This document shows, in pieces, positions 1 through 9,800 of a stretch of DNA of 64,000 nucleotides; position 1 is the first letter of the stretch; every line of letters starts with the position of its first letter. Source of the DNA: Rugalucina vietnamica (Eukaryota; Mollusca; Bivalvia; Lucinida; Lucinidae). A program made the position numbers and the translations under genes. Location of the stretch: contig OZ024870.1 in NCBI GenBank assembly GCA_964017185.1, forward strand, positions 63,342,812 through 63,406,811, in the 5' to 3' direction. The notes beneath the pieces were generated by a model that was not told where the DNA came from, searched no databases, and saw only the letters and a list, made by a program, of their open reading frames with translations.

Positions 1-1139
1 ATTGTTGTGTGTTTAGGATGCACGGCAATAGGTAAAACCTATTTATTTCATATTAGCTTTAACTCTTGATTTTGTAGAGTGTTATTTATTTTTTTTCTAT
101 TAAAGTATATGAATTTTAATATTTCAATCTGTCTACTAATCTTAAAAGTTTTGTTTCTGATTTTGTACAAGCATAAACTAATAATTTTAGTAGTTGTTCC
201 ACTTGTTTACAAATACAAGAACAAGCTTTATAAAACATATTTTCCCAAACTATATGTATAGGGATCTCAGTCTACACCTGCCCTTCTAATCAGTTGGAAA
301 TTCATAATTACATTACCTAGATCTACTGTTGAAATATAACTTAGTACATGTAGCATGTATGGGACTTGGGTGAGAAGGGCAATATGTATTTTTAGGGAAC
401 TGGAGAGACCAAGTTAAAAAGGGGCAAACAAAATATTTGGGGGTTTAAGTGAGCAAGGAGCTGAGTGAGATGTGTCCTCTTGGCGAAAAAATGGCCAAGA
501 TTTGGCTCAAACTTCAAGAAAATGGCGAAAAAAAATCTCAAATGGCGAAAGAAAAATATATCCTAGCGCGAACCCTGCTTTCCCCTACCTGATAAAGTTG
601 AAAGACTGACTCACAACAGTACGTATGACACCATGAGAAGTTTGAGTGACTCAGTAATTAAAAATCCATTATGTAAAATGTCAGCAGTTATATTCAGCTT
701 TGAAACAGCTGCAACCCCTGGAAAAATTGGAAAATTTGTCCCCTAGCATTGCACATGGCAAATCAAATGTTTTACTTTTATTGTAACCTGCAATTTTATC
801 ACATCAGTAACCTTTTTTATAATAGTTGATATATATGGCAGTCATATGGTAAATTAGACTTAAGTTTCAATGAAAATCATGCTTTGGTGGCACAAACATG
901 TATCTCTAGTCTAGACTAATGCATGTCTAACAGTCTTACGGATTCTATGTAGAATCTACAGTAATCACATCTCTGATCATTCTGTACACATATGGAATGT
1001 CAGAATGTACAGGAGAAGTTGAGTTCTTTAAGTATTTTTCCCTGAAAAATAACAGCTCTAGAACACCATAATTCTAGTACAACTTCATACCCCTATTGTG
1101 TTTCTAATGTTTTCTTTCTAGGGTTCTTAATGACTTAAT
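1..1139. other. Intronic sequence, no gene seen
   Basis: AT-rich sequence presumed to be COLGALT intron. Short repeats around AATGGCGAAA occur at 484-560. Positions about 1063-1124 (ACACCATAATT ... AATGTTTTCTTTCTAGG) resemble 6779-6838, the 3' end of the intron before exon 6837. This suggests an old duplication of that acceptor region, before the LTR element inserted between the two copies. Confidence 0.5.
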
Positions 1140-1144
1140 GTTAC

Positions 1145-1451
1145 TAACTAAAAATCTATAGTTTCCGTGTTTATTGCGTCAAAGGATGAAATAACTTTTC
1201 CATAATTACAACATGAATAATTGACTGTAACTTAACATGTTGCAAAACTTGACAAATAATAGAAAATCATCATACAATAAGATAACATAAAATTTTCAAT
1301 TTTACAGTCTTTACATCTAAACAAACCAAAGGGGTACTTCTCTCCTCCCCCATGTTTTAAAGTTTTGTGAATAAGAATGTCAATTGAAATGTGGAAGATG
1401 GTAAAGGATGACATCTACCTGAAAATACATGTATATACAGTGTTATACTTA
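1145..1451 (-). repeat. 3' LTR of Gypsy element (full-length copy)
   Basis: About 307 bp. Its outer parts match the short right LTR. It alone contains a 222-bp AT-rich middle (1190-1411) bounded by AAAGGATGA repeats. Either the right LTR lost this block by recombination between the 9-bp repeats, or it is an insertion here. Confidence 0.75.
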
Positions 1452-1660
1452 GTTATCTCCCTCCCTAGGGATAAGTTTTTAAGGGTACGTAAAAAAACTG
1501 AAAAATGACACTATAAAACTGCACACTGCGAACTGTAAAAAATATTTAAGAGGCAAATCACAACCATAACTTTGTGTTCAATCATCCAAAAGATGCGATC
1601 AGAATCTCAAATCTAATAGAGCACAGTCCCATATATAACACGTGCACACAAACTTAATTA

Positions 1661-4600
1661 TTAGTCATTAGATCTCTTATTGGGCCTCCTTGGTGGCAAA
1701 AGTTCCTTTTCACCAGCTTTGTTGAATGGCTGTAACCTGGCTAGTGCTCTAGGGAGCTTCACTTCCGGAGTCCGTCGGGGAGACACGAACGGTGGTATAT
1801 CCTGAACCGGCGGATCAGTCTCAATAACAGGATCCACAGTGTGTTGTTGTGGTTGTGGAGGAATGTCTGGTGGTACATCCGTCGCCATATCCTGCCTAAT
1901 GATGGATGGTGGCAGGAATGAGGGCTGTTGACTCGGGCCGGAAGGCAAGATTGGGGGAGGTAAATGTGGTCCTGGGGGCTGATGTACTGTGTTGGAAGGT
2001 TCATGTGGCCTTGTTGAGCTCACAGGGACAGTGGGTGGATACACTGGAGAACTTGGTGATTTGTTCATGAATGGTGTAAACTTGCGCAAATGTTGTCTAT
2101 TCCGGAGTGTAACTCTACCCGTACCATCTACCCTAATCACATACTGATGAAACTGCCGCACCTCAATGACAACACCAGTGCGCTCCCACCGTCTAGGCTG
2201 ATTTCCAACAAGATTCTGGATGTATACATGGTCACCAATCCTAAGTGGGGGCAATGTACGAGTATGCTCAGTCCACATCTCATGTTCCCGTGAGTGGCGT
2301 TTAGCCAGCGCTTTCTCCCGATAGGTGAGTAACTCTTTCCATGTATCATGTGGTTGGTAACGACCCATTAATATCGGTATCGGGTCACGAATAGGTCGTC
2401 CAAACAAAATGAGGGCAGGTGAAGCCTTCGTTTCCGGGTCAATAGAATTCCTGTAGACAAGCAAAGCCCGCTGAAACTTATCAGTGTCCAGTGATCCAGT
2501 CGGAGAGGAGTTATCTGCTAGCATCCGTTTAACTGTTTTCACCGCAAGTTCAGCCCTGGAGTTAGCATGTGGGTTAGCTACTGAACACAAGCGGTGCCGC
2601 ACACCCCATTTCTCCAGAAAGTCCCGAGTCTTCCCAGCTGTGAATTGAGGGCCACCATCTGAAGTAATTTCCTCTGGAATGCCAAACGTCACAAACGTTT
2701 CGCGTAGCCTTTTCACCAATCCCTCTGCACCAGACTCTGACCGATATACCATGGGCCAATTGGAGTATCTATCCACGATCACAACATAGTCCTGGTTGTT
2801 GTAAGTGAAATAATCTGCACAGATCTGTTGAAATGGGAACTCAGGTGGTACAATGTCCAATGGGGGTTGCATGGGGTTCGACTTGGTTATCTTATGACAG
2901 TGTGAGCATTGGTCCCTCGTCCTAGCAATGTCGACTGTAATGTTAGGCCAATAGACTGAGTCCATGGCTCTCGCCTGCATGGAACTGGTCCCTTGGTGTG
3001 CAGCGTGAAGTGCGCTGAGGATGGAGCCCTGAAGAACAGAAGGTATCACTACACGTTGTCCCATGAGAATCACACCATCAACTACACACAGACTGGGCGA
3101 CAAACGATGATAAGCTCTCAACTCAGGAGGAAGATCTCTGCTGTCTTCTGGAAACCCTTGTTCTATGCATAGAGCCAGTTGATGGAGGGTCGGGTCAGAT
3201 GCTGTAGCCTCGCGGACCATATCCCACGTCACCACAGTGGATATGGAATGTAACATACTGGATGCTGCTGCTAGTATGGATTCATCATCCGCATCATCAT
3301 GGTCGGCGGTCTCCAGGCACAAACTCGCCAGCACATCATGTGAAGAAATGGCAGTTGTAAGCGAACGAATTCCATCAGGTTCACCAGGGAGATGAAGGTG
3401 GTCAGATACTCTGGTCGGGTAGCGTGATGCAGCATCAGGGCCCAGATTCCTCTTGCCCGGTACATGAACGACAGTAAATCGGTACCCCAGTGTTTTCTCC
3501 TTCAGGTTAAGTAACCGTCTGTTATCGATTTCGGTAAGCGATCGATCATTCAAGATCTGCAACAAGGGCTTATGGTCTGTCGCGACAATGAGGTCTTCAC
3601 ACCCTAGCACATAGTAGCGTGTCTGATGAAGAGCATACACAACTGCCAATGCTTCCCCTTCAATGGGAGCATATCGACTCTCAGCAGGATGGGTGAATCT
3701 GCTACCGACAAGACAAAGTTTCCAGCCATCAGGGCAACACGCAGGGGTCCGAGATGCACACTCACAGTACTTCTGCATCATGAAGAACCCAATTCCGTCT
3801 ACAGACCAATCTGTAGAAAGACATGTTAGTCGACTAGGGTCAAACAAGCGAACACCATCTCTCATTTCACGGATGATCACCTCCTTGGATTGTTCGAACG
3901 CCTCTGTAAGTTCCTCCGTCCAAACAAATTTCGTGGAGGGTTTGAGAAGAGTTCTGAATGGTTTCATTTGTGTAGTCCTTGAAAAGGCATATGCACCTTG
4001 GTTAATAAGTCCAAACCAAGCACGGGCCCCAGTAATGTCTGTCGGAACCGGAAAATTGCGGATGGCATCAATGAATTTAGAACTCGGCCGGATATTCGTC
4101 GGAGTGATAGTCAGGCCAGCGAAATCCACTGTGTCCTGCGCAAATTGAAACTTCTCAGGATTCAATGTGATGCCATTCCTAGCACACATATCAAACCATC
4201 TACATGCTTGGAAGAAAGCATCCTGGATCGAATCAGCCCACATACAGGTGTCATCAACACATTTCACCTTGTTTTCAAAATCAGCAATGATTGCATCAAA
4301 CCGCTGAGTATACGCATCACCACTGGCAAGGAATCCCTGCGGAGCAACCTTATACCGGTAACGTCCCCAAGGAGTTATGAAAGTAGTGTAATGTCTGTCC
4401 TCCTCACGAATAGGTACGGAGTGGTACCCGTTCCACGCATCTGTCACAGTTTTCTTTGTGTGTTGTGGAACCCTATCAGCAAGGTGGAAAGGAGTAGGTA
4501 CATGGTGGGTCTGACGTACAGAGCAACGATTAAGGGGCTGCAAGTCTACCGTTCGTCTTGGAGTGCCATCAGATTTGCTAGTAACCACCATCCTAGAACA

Positions 4601-6541
4601 CCATGTTGTAGGGGTGTTGGGGCTAACTCGTTCTAGCACACCAATGCGGACGTCTCTCTCAAGATCGGCATGCACCCTTTCTTGCCAGTGGATAGGCACT
4701 AGGGCAGGCTTGTGGACGGCGATTGGTCGTGCATTTGGATCAACATGTAACTGAAGGGGGTCACAGGACATCAAAGGTAGAGGTTGATGTTCACAAACAT
4801 TAAACACTGTTGAACCATAGTAATCAAGCAGCCATTGTCTGAGGTTTTCGACATTCCCTTCTGTGGCCTCTAGTCCTGGTGGAAGCTCCGTGGGTAATGG
4901 CGGGGGTTCACTTTGACGTCTGGGACAGGAGCATGAGACTTCAATTGACACTGGACTAGAAACGGCAACCTCTGATGAGTCAGGAGGGCAGATCGGGAAC
5001 CCTGGATGTATGATCCCTAGTGAAGTCAAAGCCTCCCGGCACAGGAAAGCTTTGTCCAAAGTGTCAGAGACATAGCAAAACAGACGTGTAGATTTGACAG
5101 GTGGCGTGGTAGTGGCAACGTCAATGACAATGGCCCCAATGACGCCGAGATCTTCCTTGATAGCTCCACGCATGGTGAGTCTGACCGGGAGGAGATCTTG
5201 TTTTGTGAAGCCAATGTTGTAAACAGACTGCAACGGAATGATGGAGCTTTGGCACCCTGTGTCAGCAATCATAGTCATGTTCACAGATTTCAGTTTAGAA
5301 GGGTCCTTTATGGGGTACCCAAACTCCATATGGTCTTGCGGAACTGGTGTCACACTCAACGCGATAACCGGGTGTGGCTGTGACGGGCGGGGAATCCATT
5401 TCCCTTCAAACACGTGATGTTGTAGACGATGCACGGACTGTTCATTAGAAGGACCGCCTACGGATGTCGTGCAAAGCTGGTCAAATACATAACTAGCATC
5501 ATTTAAGTTTGCATTTCTGTGGGAACCCGCAATGTCACTAGGCTTCTTACTTTGAGTTTTATTGACCTTATTTTTGGGACAGTTCCTGGAAGCAGAATCA
5601 CGGTGTCCCCATGAACCACAGTTAACACATTTGCTACAACATGATGAGAAGTGACCTTTAACGGCGCATTTGACACAAGTGAAAGTCCATGCTTCACAAT
5701 ATTTAGCTCTAGCTTTCCGATCATTCTTGACACCGTGTGCTGGGCCGCCACAAGCCCAACATGACTTAGACTGGACATTCGGTTGTGACTTAGTAGACTG
5801 GACGTTTGGTTGTGACACACCGACTGCACCAAGCGAGTCCCCAACAGCACTTTTGGTCACTTTTCCCTGCTCTTTCTGTGCAATGAATGCCACCGTTTCA
5901 TCCAAATTTCTATCAGTCTTAGAATCCCCCAGGAGATCTGACAAAATTTCTGGGTCAGCGATGCCCCTTATCAGATTGTCCTTGATGATCTCTTCACTAT
6001 AGTCAAACACATGTGTACACCCAGGCTGCTTACACGTTGCTTTATATTGGCACAAGGCAGCCTGACCTCTTAACGCGGCAAGAAATGTCCTTATGCCTGT
6101 TGCAGGCGATTGTGTCATCCGATTCAATTTCATCCTGTGAACTAAGGTACTCTCTTCTTTGACAGCAAGTCTTTTTATAGCACTAAGAAGTTCAGCTTCA
6201 GGCATTTTAGAAACGTCACTTTGAATATCTCTCATTATATCAGTTCTCAAATCAAAGTCACAGCAATAAAACAACGCAGTTGGCACCATGGCAGCCGTGA
6301 TAGCCATGCCGACCTTGTACATGTCCCATTGTCTCTTGAAAGCAGACCATTGGTCTGGGTCACAGCCAGTCCCTATTGACGGAGAGTCTAACTTGAGTTT
6401 CGTCGGCGGTGCTGCGGGTAGCCCTGGGTGAGCGTCCTTCTCGTGGAGCTGCAGGGCGGTAGTAAGCGCAGCGGCAAAAGCTACGTCCAGATCCTGAGAC
6501 GTCCAATCACATCCCACAACAGGACATGTCAACTGTACCAT
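1661..6541 (-). CDS. Gag-Pol polyprotein of Ty3/Gypsy element (1626 codons, one frame)
   Basis: Domain order on the minus strand: an N-terminal C2H2-like finger (C6, C11, H33, H38); gag with a CCHC knuckle (CVKCAVKGHFSSCC, about residues 285-300) and a second cysteine/histidine cluster; aspartic protease with ADTG (about 427); reverse transcriptase with a CVDD catalytic box (about 764); RNase H (STDWSVDGIGF, about 915; TDHKPL later); an integrase zinc finger and catalytic core with D in CADYF, D in SDGGPQF and E in RAELAVK. The last two are exactly 35 residues apart (DX35E). A proline-rich C-terminal tail follows. RT-RNaseH-IN order defines Ty3/Gypsy. No stop or frameshift separates gag from pol. 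The CVDD in place of the commoner Y/F-x-DD is the only unusual core residue seen. Confidence 0.95.
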   Translation of the reverse strand: MVQLTCPVVGCDWTSQDLDVAFAAALTTALQLHEKDAHPGLPAAPPTKLKLDSPSIGTGCDPDQWSAFKRQWDMYKVGMAITAAMVPTALFYCCDFDLRTDIMRDIQSDVSKMPEAELLSAIKRLAVKEESTLVHRMKLNRMTQSPATGIRTFLAALRGQAALCQYKATCKQPGCTHVFDYSEEIIKDNLIRGIADPEILSDLLGDSKTDRNLDETVAFIAQKEQGKVTKSAVGDSLGAVGVSQPNVQSTKSQPNVQSKSCWACGGPAHGVKNDRKARAKYCEAWTFTCVKCAVKGHFSSCCSKCVNCGSWGHRDSASRNCPKNKVNKTQSKKPSDIAGSHRNANLNDASYVFDQLCTTSVGGPSNEQSVHRLQHHVFEGKWIPRPSQPHPVIALSVTPVPQDHMEFGYPIKDPSKLKSVNMTMIADTGCQSSIIPLQSVYNIGFTKQDLLPVRLTMRGAIKEDLGVIGAIVIDVATTTPPVKSTRLFCYVSDTLDKAFLCREALTSLGIIHPGFPICPPDSSEVAVSSPVSIEVSCSCPRRQSEPPPLPTELPPGLEATEGNVENLRQWLLDYYGSTVFNVCEHQPLPLMSCDPLQLHVDPNARPIAVHKPALVPIHWQERVHADLERDVRIGVLERVSPNTPTTWCSRMVVTSKSDGTPRRTVDLQPLNRCSVRQTHHVPTPFHLADRVPQHTKKTVTDAWNGYHSVPIREEDRHYTTFITPWGRYRYKVAPQGFLASGDAYTQRFDAIIADFENKVKCVDDTCMWADSIQDAFFQACRWFDMCARNGITLNPEKFQFAQDTVDFAGLTITPTNIRPSSKFIDAIRNFPVPTDITGARAWFGLINQGAYAFSRTTQMKPFRTLLKPSTKFVWTEELTEAFEQSKEVIIREMRDGVRLFDPSRLTCLSTDWSVDGIGFFMMQKYCECASRTPACCPDGWKLCLVGSRFTHPAESRYAPIEGEALAVVYALHQTRYYVLGCEDLIVATDHKPLLQILNDRSLTEIDNRRLLNLKEKTLGYRFTVVHVPGKRNLGPDAASRYPTRVSDHLHLPGEPDGIRSLTTAISSHDVLASLCLETADHDDADDESILAAASSMLHSISTVVTWDMVREATASDPTLHQLALCIEQGFPEDSRDLPPELRAYHRLSPSLCVVDGVILMGQRVVIPSVLQGSILSALHAAHQGTSSMQARAMDSVYWPNITVDIARTRDQCSHCHKITKSNPMQPPLDIVPPEFPFQQICADYFTYNNQDYVVIVDRYSNWPMVYRSESGAEGLVKRLRETFVTFGIPEEITSDGGPQFTAGKTRDFLEKWGVRHRLCSVANPHANSRAELAVKTVKRMLADNSSPTGSLDTDKFQRALLVYRNSIDPETKASPALILFGRPIRDPIPILMGRYQPHDTWKELLTYREKALAKRHSREHEMWTEHTRTLPPLRIGDHVYIQNLVGNQPRRWERTGVVIEVRQFHQYVIRVDGTGRVTLRNRQHLRKFTPFMNKSPSSPVYPPTVPVSSTRPHEPSNTVHQPPGPHLPPPILPSGPSQQPSFLPPSIIRQDMATDVPPDIPPQPQQHTVDPVIETDPPVQDIPPFVSPRRTPEVKLPRALARLQPFNKAGEKELLPPRRPNKRSND

Positions 6542-6644
6542 GGTTGTAATAATCGTTCAACTATGATCTATAGCCGGTCAGAAGGATGAAATAATCGGTC
6601 GTGGCAGCGGAATCACCAGGTAAATGATATCTCTGTAGATGTCA

Positions 6645-6729
6645 TAACTAAAAATCTATAGTTTCCGTGTTTATTGCGTCAAAGGATGACATCTACCTGA
6701 AAATACATGTATATACAGTGTTATACTTA
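6645..6729 (-). repeat. 5' LTR of Gypsy element (85-bp short copy)
   Basis: The direct repeat of the 3' LTR is reduced to its two ends. As the promoter-bearing LTR, loss of the middle may have disabled transcription, although the coding frame is intact. An 11-bp inverted match (GTAGATGTCAT at 6635 and ATGACATCTAC at 6688) spans its inner edge. Confidence 0.7.
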
Positions 6730-6836
6730 GTTACAGAGCCTCTCTACAAATAATTATTTACTAAAATATCTAGTCAACACCATAATTACTTGCATAGTTG
6801 CAAACATCTAATGCATGTTTAATGTTTTCTTTCTAG

Positions 6837-9800
6837 GATACGGAGTGACCACAACTCAGATAATTCTACAACGATGATCAAAGAATGGCTGAATGCAACA
6901 GAGCATCTCTACAATTATGTTGACTTTGACTATGATGACGAGGAACCAGGTCAGTTGTGAGAAAGTCTTTGGGGTTTAGTGACAGGAGGGAGGGCGTTGG
7001 CGTAGTGGTAGAGAGTCGGACTTTGAATCGAGAGGTCCTGGGTTCGTTCCCCACAGGCGTCACTGTGTTGTGTCCTTGAGCAAGACACTTTAACTCCCTA
7101 CAGTACTGGTTAAACCCAGGAAGTGTTGGCTCCATCCCAACATGATTGAAAAATTGTTGACTGGGACGTTAAGCCTCAACGCACAAAGGAAATTTTTTAA
7201 ATGGCTAGATACTTGGTTTAGACATGTCTTAAAATTGACGAGTCGCTTACATGTATATACATAGAACATTATTGTACCATACATACAATATGTTAAGGAT
7301 TGGAAATAAATCTGTAAGCTTAATTAATTCCTCTCTAGGTAGAGGCTTGAAATTTAAGAAGTAGTGGGTTTGTGTTATAAATCTGGGGATTTAAAATACA
7401 CTGTCTGAGCAGCTGCCTGTTATCTGTGCGGCATATCTAAGGCTTTGTGATACAAAGGCCAGCTTTTTTGGCATCTTTACCTTTAAGAATCAGCTGAGTA
7501 AAGCTTGAAAACATTCTGCCACATTGATTCTTTACCATTTGAGCCACTGCATAAGAAAACCAACAATCTGCATATGCGAAAACAAAGCCGCAGATCATCA
7601 GCGCGTTTGTTTTCGCTTTATAGATAGTCACATTAGTGCAATACCTTGTCTTCTTAAATCCAAAATTTCAAGGTTCTAGTCTGCTCCTGAGATTGTAGTT
7701 GTACAGACCGGTTTGTGTCGGACCTGGTAGGAAACCCAAATTGTTGGTTTTCTCACGCACAGGCTCATTTGTCATTGCAGCCTACAGTGATGAAAAAGGA
7801 CCTATTGACTGGTCTAAGCAGAGGTTTGCAAATGTGATCGCCCTACGCCAGCAGGCCCTTCAGATGGCCCGAGAATTCTGGGCTGATTACTTATTGGTAT
7901 GTCATTGGTAGAAATCTCTGGTTATACTGTAAGTTTGGAAATTGTCATGTCTTTGATTTTGCAGATTCTCCGTATCGGAGGCCTTAATTTTTAAAAAACA
8001 AGTGAACAACCTTTTTTTTTTTCACTAGAATCTTGAATGAATATTCCACAGGGAATTCATTATAATAATTTATTTCCAAAGTCACTCTTTGTTCAAAGTT
8101 TCGGCCTTTTGGCCTTTATCAAGAAACAATACGTTCTTCTTACAATAACATGCTGTAATAAGGTTTTCCACCATCTTGGAAAGTTATAATGGCACAACTA
8201 GAATAGGTATTAAACAAGAAAATGTTTTATTCAATGTTAGCAAGAACTTTGAATTTGTGAAGCAACAAATTTGTGAATGATTAGCAAAAATCAAGTTCTC
8301 ATGAGCATTATCAATCATATATACAATAAATCAAGGAAAAAAGATGGATTGTGTCTCCCATTTTTTTTTCAATTAACCCATTTTAAAACAGCCTGATCAT
8401 ATATCGTGTACATGCTAGTAATTGAAGCACCTTTATAAACTTTTAAGAAAGCCTTTTTCATTACGAAAACTTGCCCATGCAATAAAAAGAGATTTTTTTA
8501 GCTTTAAAAATTGAAAATTTTTAGCTAAAAATGTTGATATTTTTCTTATTTTTGCTCAAAACATAGGTTGTGGGTACACATTAGAACCGCCTCAATGAGT
8601 ACCCACAATCTATGTTTTGGAGCAACAATAAGAAAATTAGGTATACCCCTGCAAACCCCAGTTTTACTATATAAAAGTGGGGTTCAAGGGGGTATACATG
8701 TCACGGACATGTTTTCCTGATGTCATTTTCAGATGATTGATGCGGATGCAATGTTGGAAAATCCTGATACACTGAATTTATTGATAGAACAAAACAAGTG
8801 AGTTTGTACATGATTTCAGCCTTAAAATTCTATTAAAGGTCTAAGTCAAAAATATCCTTTCTCAAATGTATATTGAAAAGTTATAATTGCAACATATTGA
8901 GATGCAGCATTAGCTAAATTCATATAAACAAATGTTTGATATTTTGTTGGGGAAAAGAATGCCCACTACAGATCAACCTTTATAATAGAATTTGATCCGA
9001 AGTTCAAGTTTCAAACTGACAGGCTAGTTAACTTCTTTAAAAACTCCCACATGAAGCTCATAGAACTATTTACATGTACAGCTACCCTGCCATAAGTATT
9101 GGGCAGATTTGAACCCTGTCTGCAGAAGTGACGAGATCATGGTGCTATCCAGGCTACGCCCCAGTTTATAAAACTTGGTTCAAGCTCAGCTCAGCTCAGC
9201 ATGAAATTTCAACTGCTCATAGATATTGAAATAGTCAAAATGAGTGGAAAATTTAGGTTCAAAACTCAAAAACTAGTAATTTATCCTACTCATAGATATT
9301 GAAATAGTCAAAATGTAGGCATTTTAACATTTATGAGCAGGATAAATTTTAATCTCAGCTGAGTTGAGCATGAAAAAAGTTTTATAACCTCGGGGCTAGG
9401 CCCCAGTTTACTACATTTCTTTCACCCATGAGGAATTGTTATGTACATGTATATTTTATATTTTTCAGAATTATCATCAGTCCTATGTTGAATGCCTCGA
9501 TAGGGGAAACTTACTCCAATTTCTGGGGAGGAATGGATGAGGAGGTAATATTCCTGTAGAGGACCCTAAAGTTACTGGTGGTTGACCTTCGTCAGGAAAA
9601 CATGTCCGTGTAATGTATATCCCTTTGAACCCCACTTTTATATAGCAAAACTGGGGTATGCAGGGGTGTACCTATATTTCTTATTTTTGCTCCAAAACAT
9701 AGATTGTGGGTGCTTGTTAGAACCACCTCGCTGAGGCGTTCTAACGTGTACCCACAATTTATGTTTTGAGCAAATATAAGAAAAATGTCAAAATTTTTCT

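Larger units (their letters stand above)
1145..6729 (-). mobile_element. Ty3/Gypsy LTR retrotransposon, apparently complete
   Basis: The gag-pol frame (1661-6541) is bounded by direct repeats: a left copy (3' LTR, 1145-1451) and a right copy (5' LTR, 6645-6729). Their shared parts look identical (TAACTAAAAATCTATAG ... AAAGGATGA and CATCTACCTGAAAATAC ... ATACTTA). The right copy lacks about 222 bp, flanked by AAAGGATGA. A GTTAC duplication flanks the element (1140-1144 and 6730-6734). A purine tract, AGGGAGGGAGA on the minus strand, abuts the 3' LTR at 1456-1466. The LTR ends are TAAG/AGTTA rather than the usual TG/CA. A TGG-starting candidate primer site is about 29 bp from the 5' LTR, farther than usual. 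Identical LTR parts and an open frame imply recent insertion, antisense to COLGALT. Confidence 0.85.

Noticed and set aside
3663..4636. Plus-strand open frames of 161 and 212 codons within the Gypsy element
   Set aside because: They run antisense to the reverse transcriptase/RNase H part of the intact gag-pol and have no protein similarity; shadow frames.
6611..6618. TGGTGATTCC on the minus strand as tRNA primer site of the Gypsy element
   Set aside because: About 29 bp from the LTR edge, and the tRNA cannot be named from the sequence; kept only as a weak candidate.
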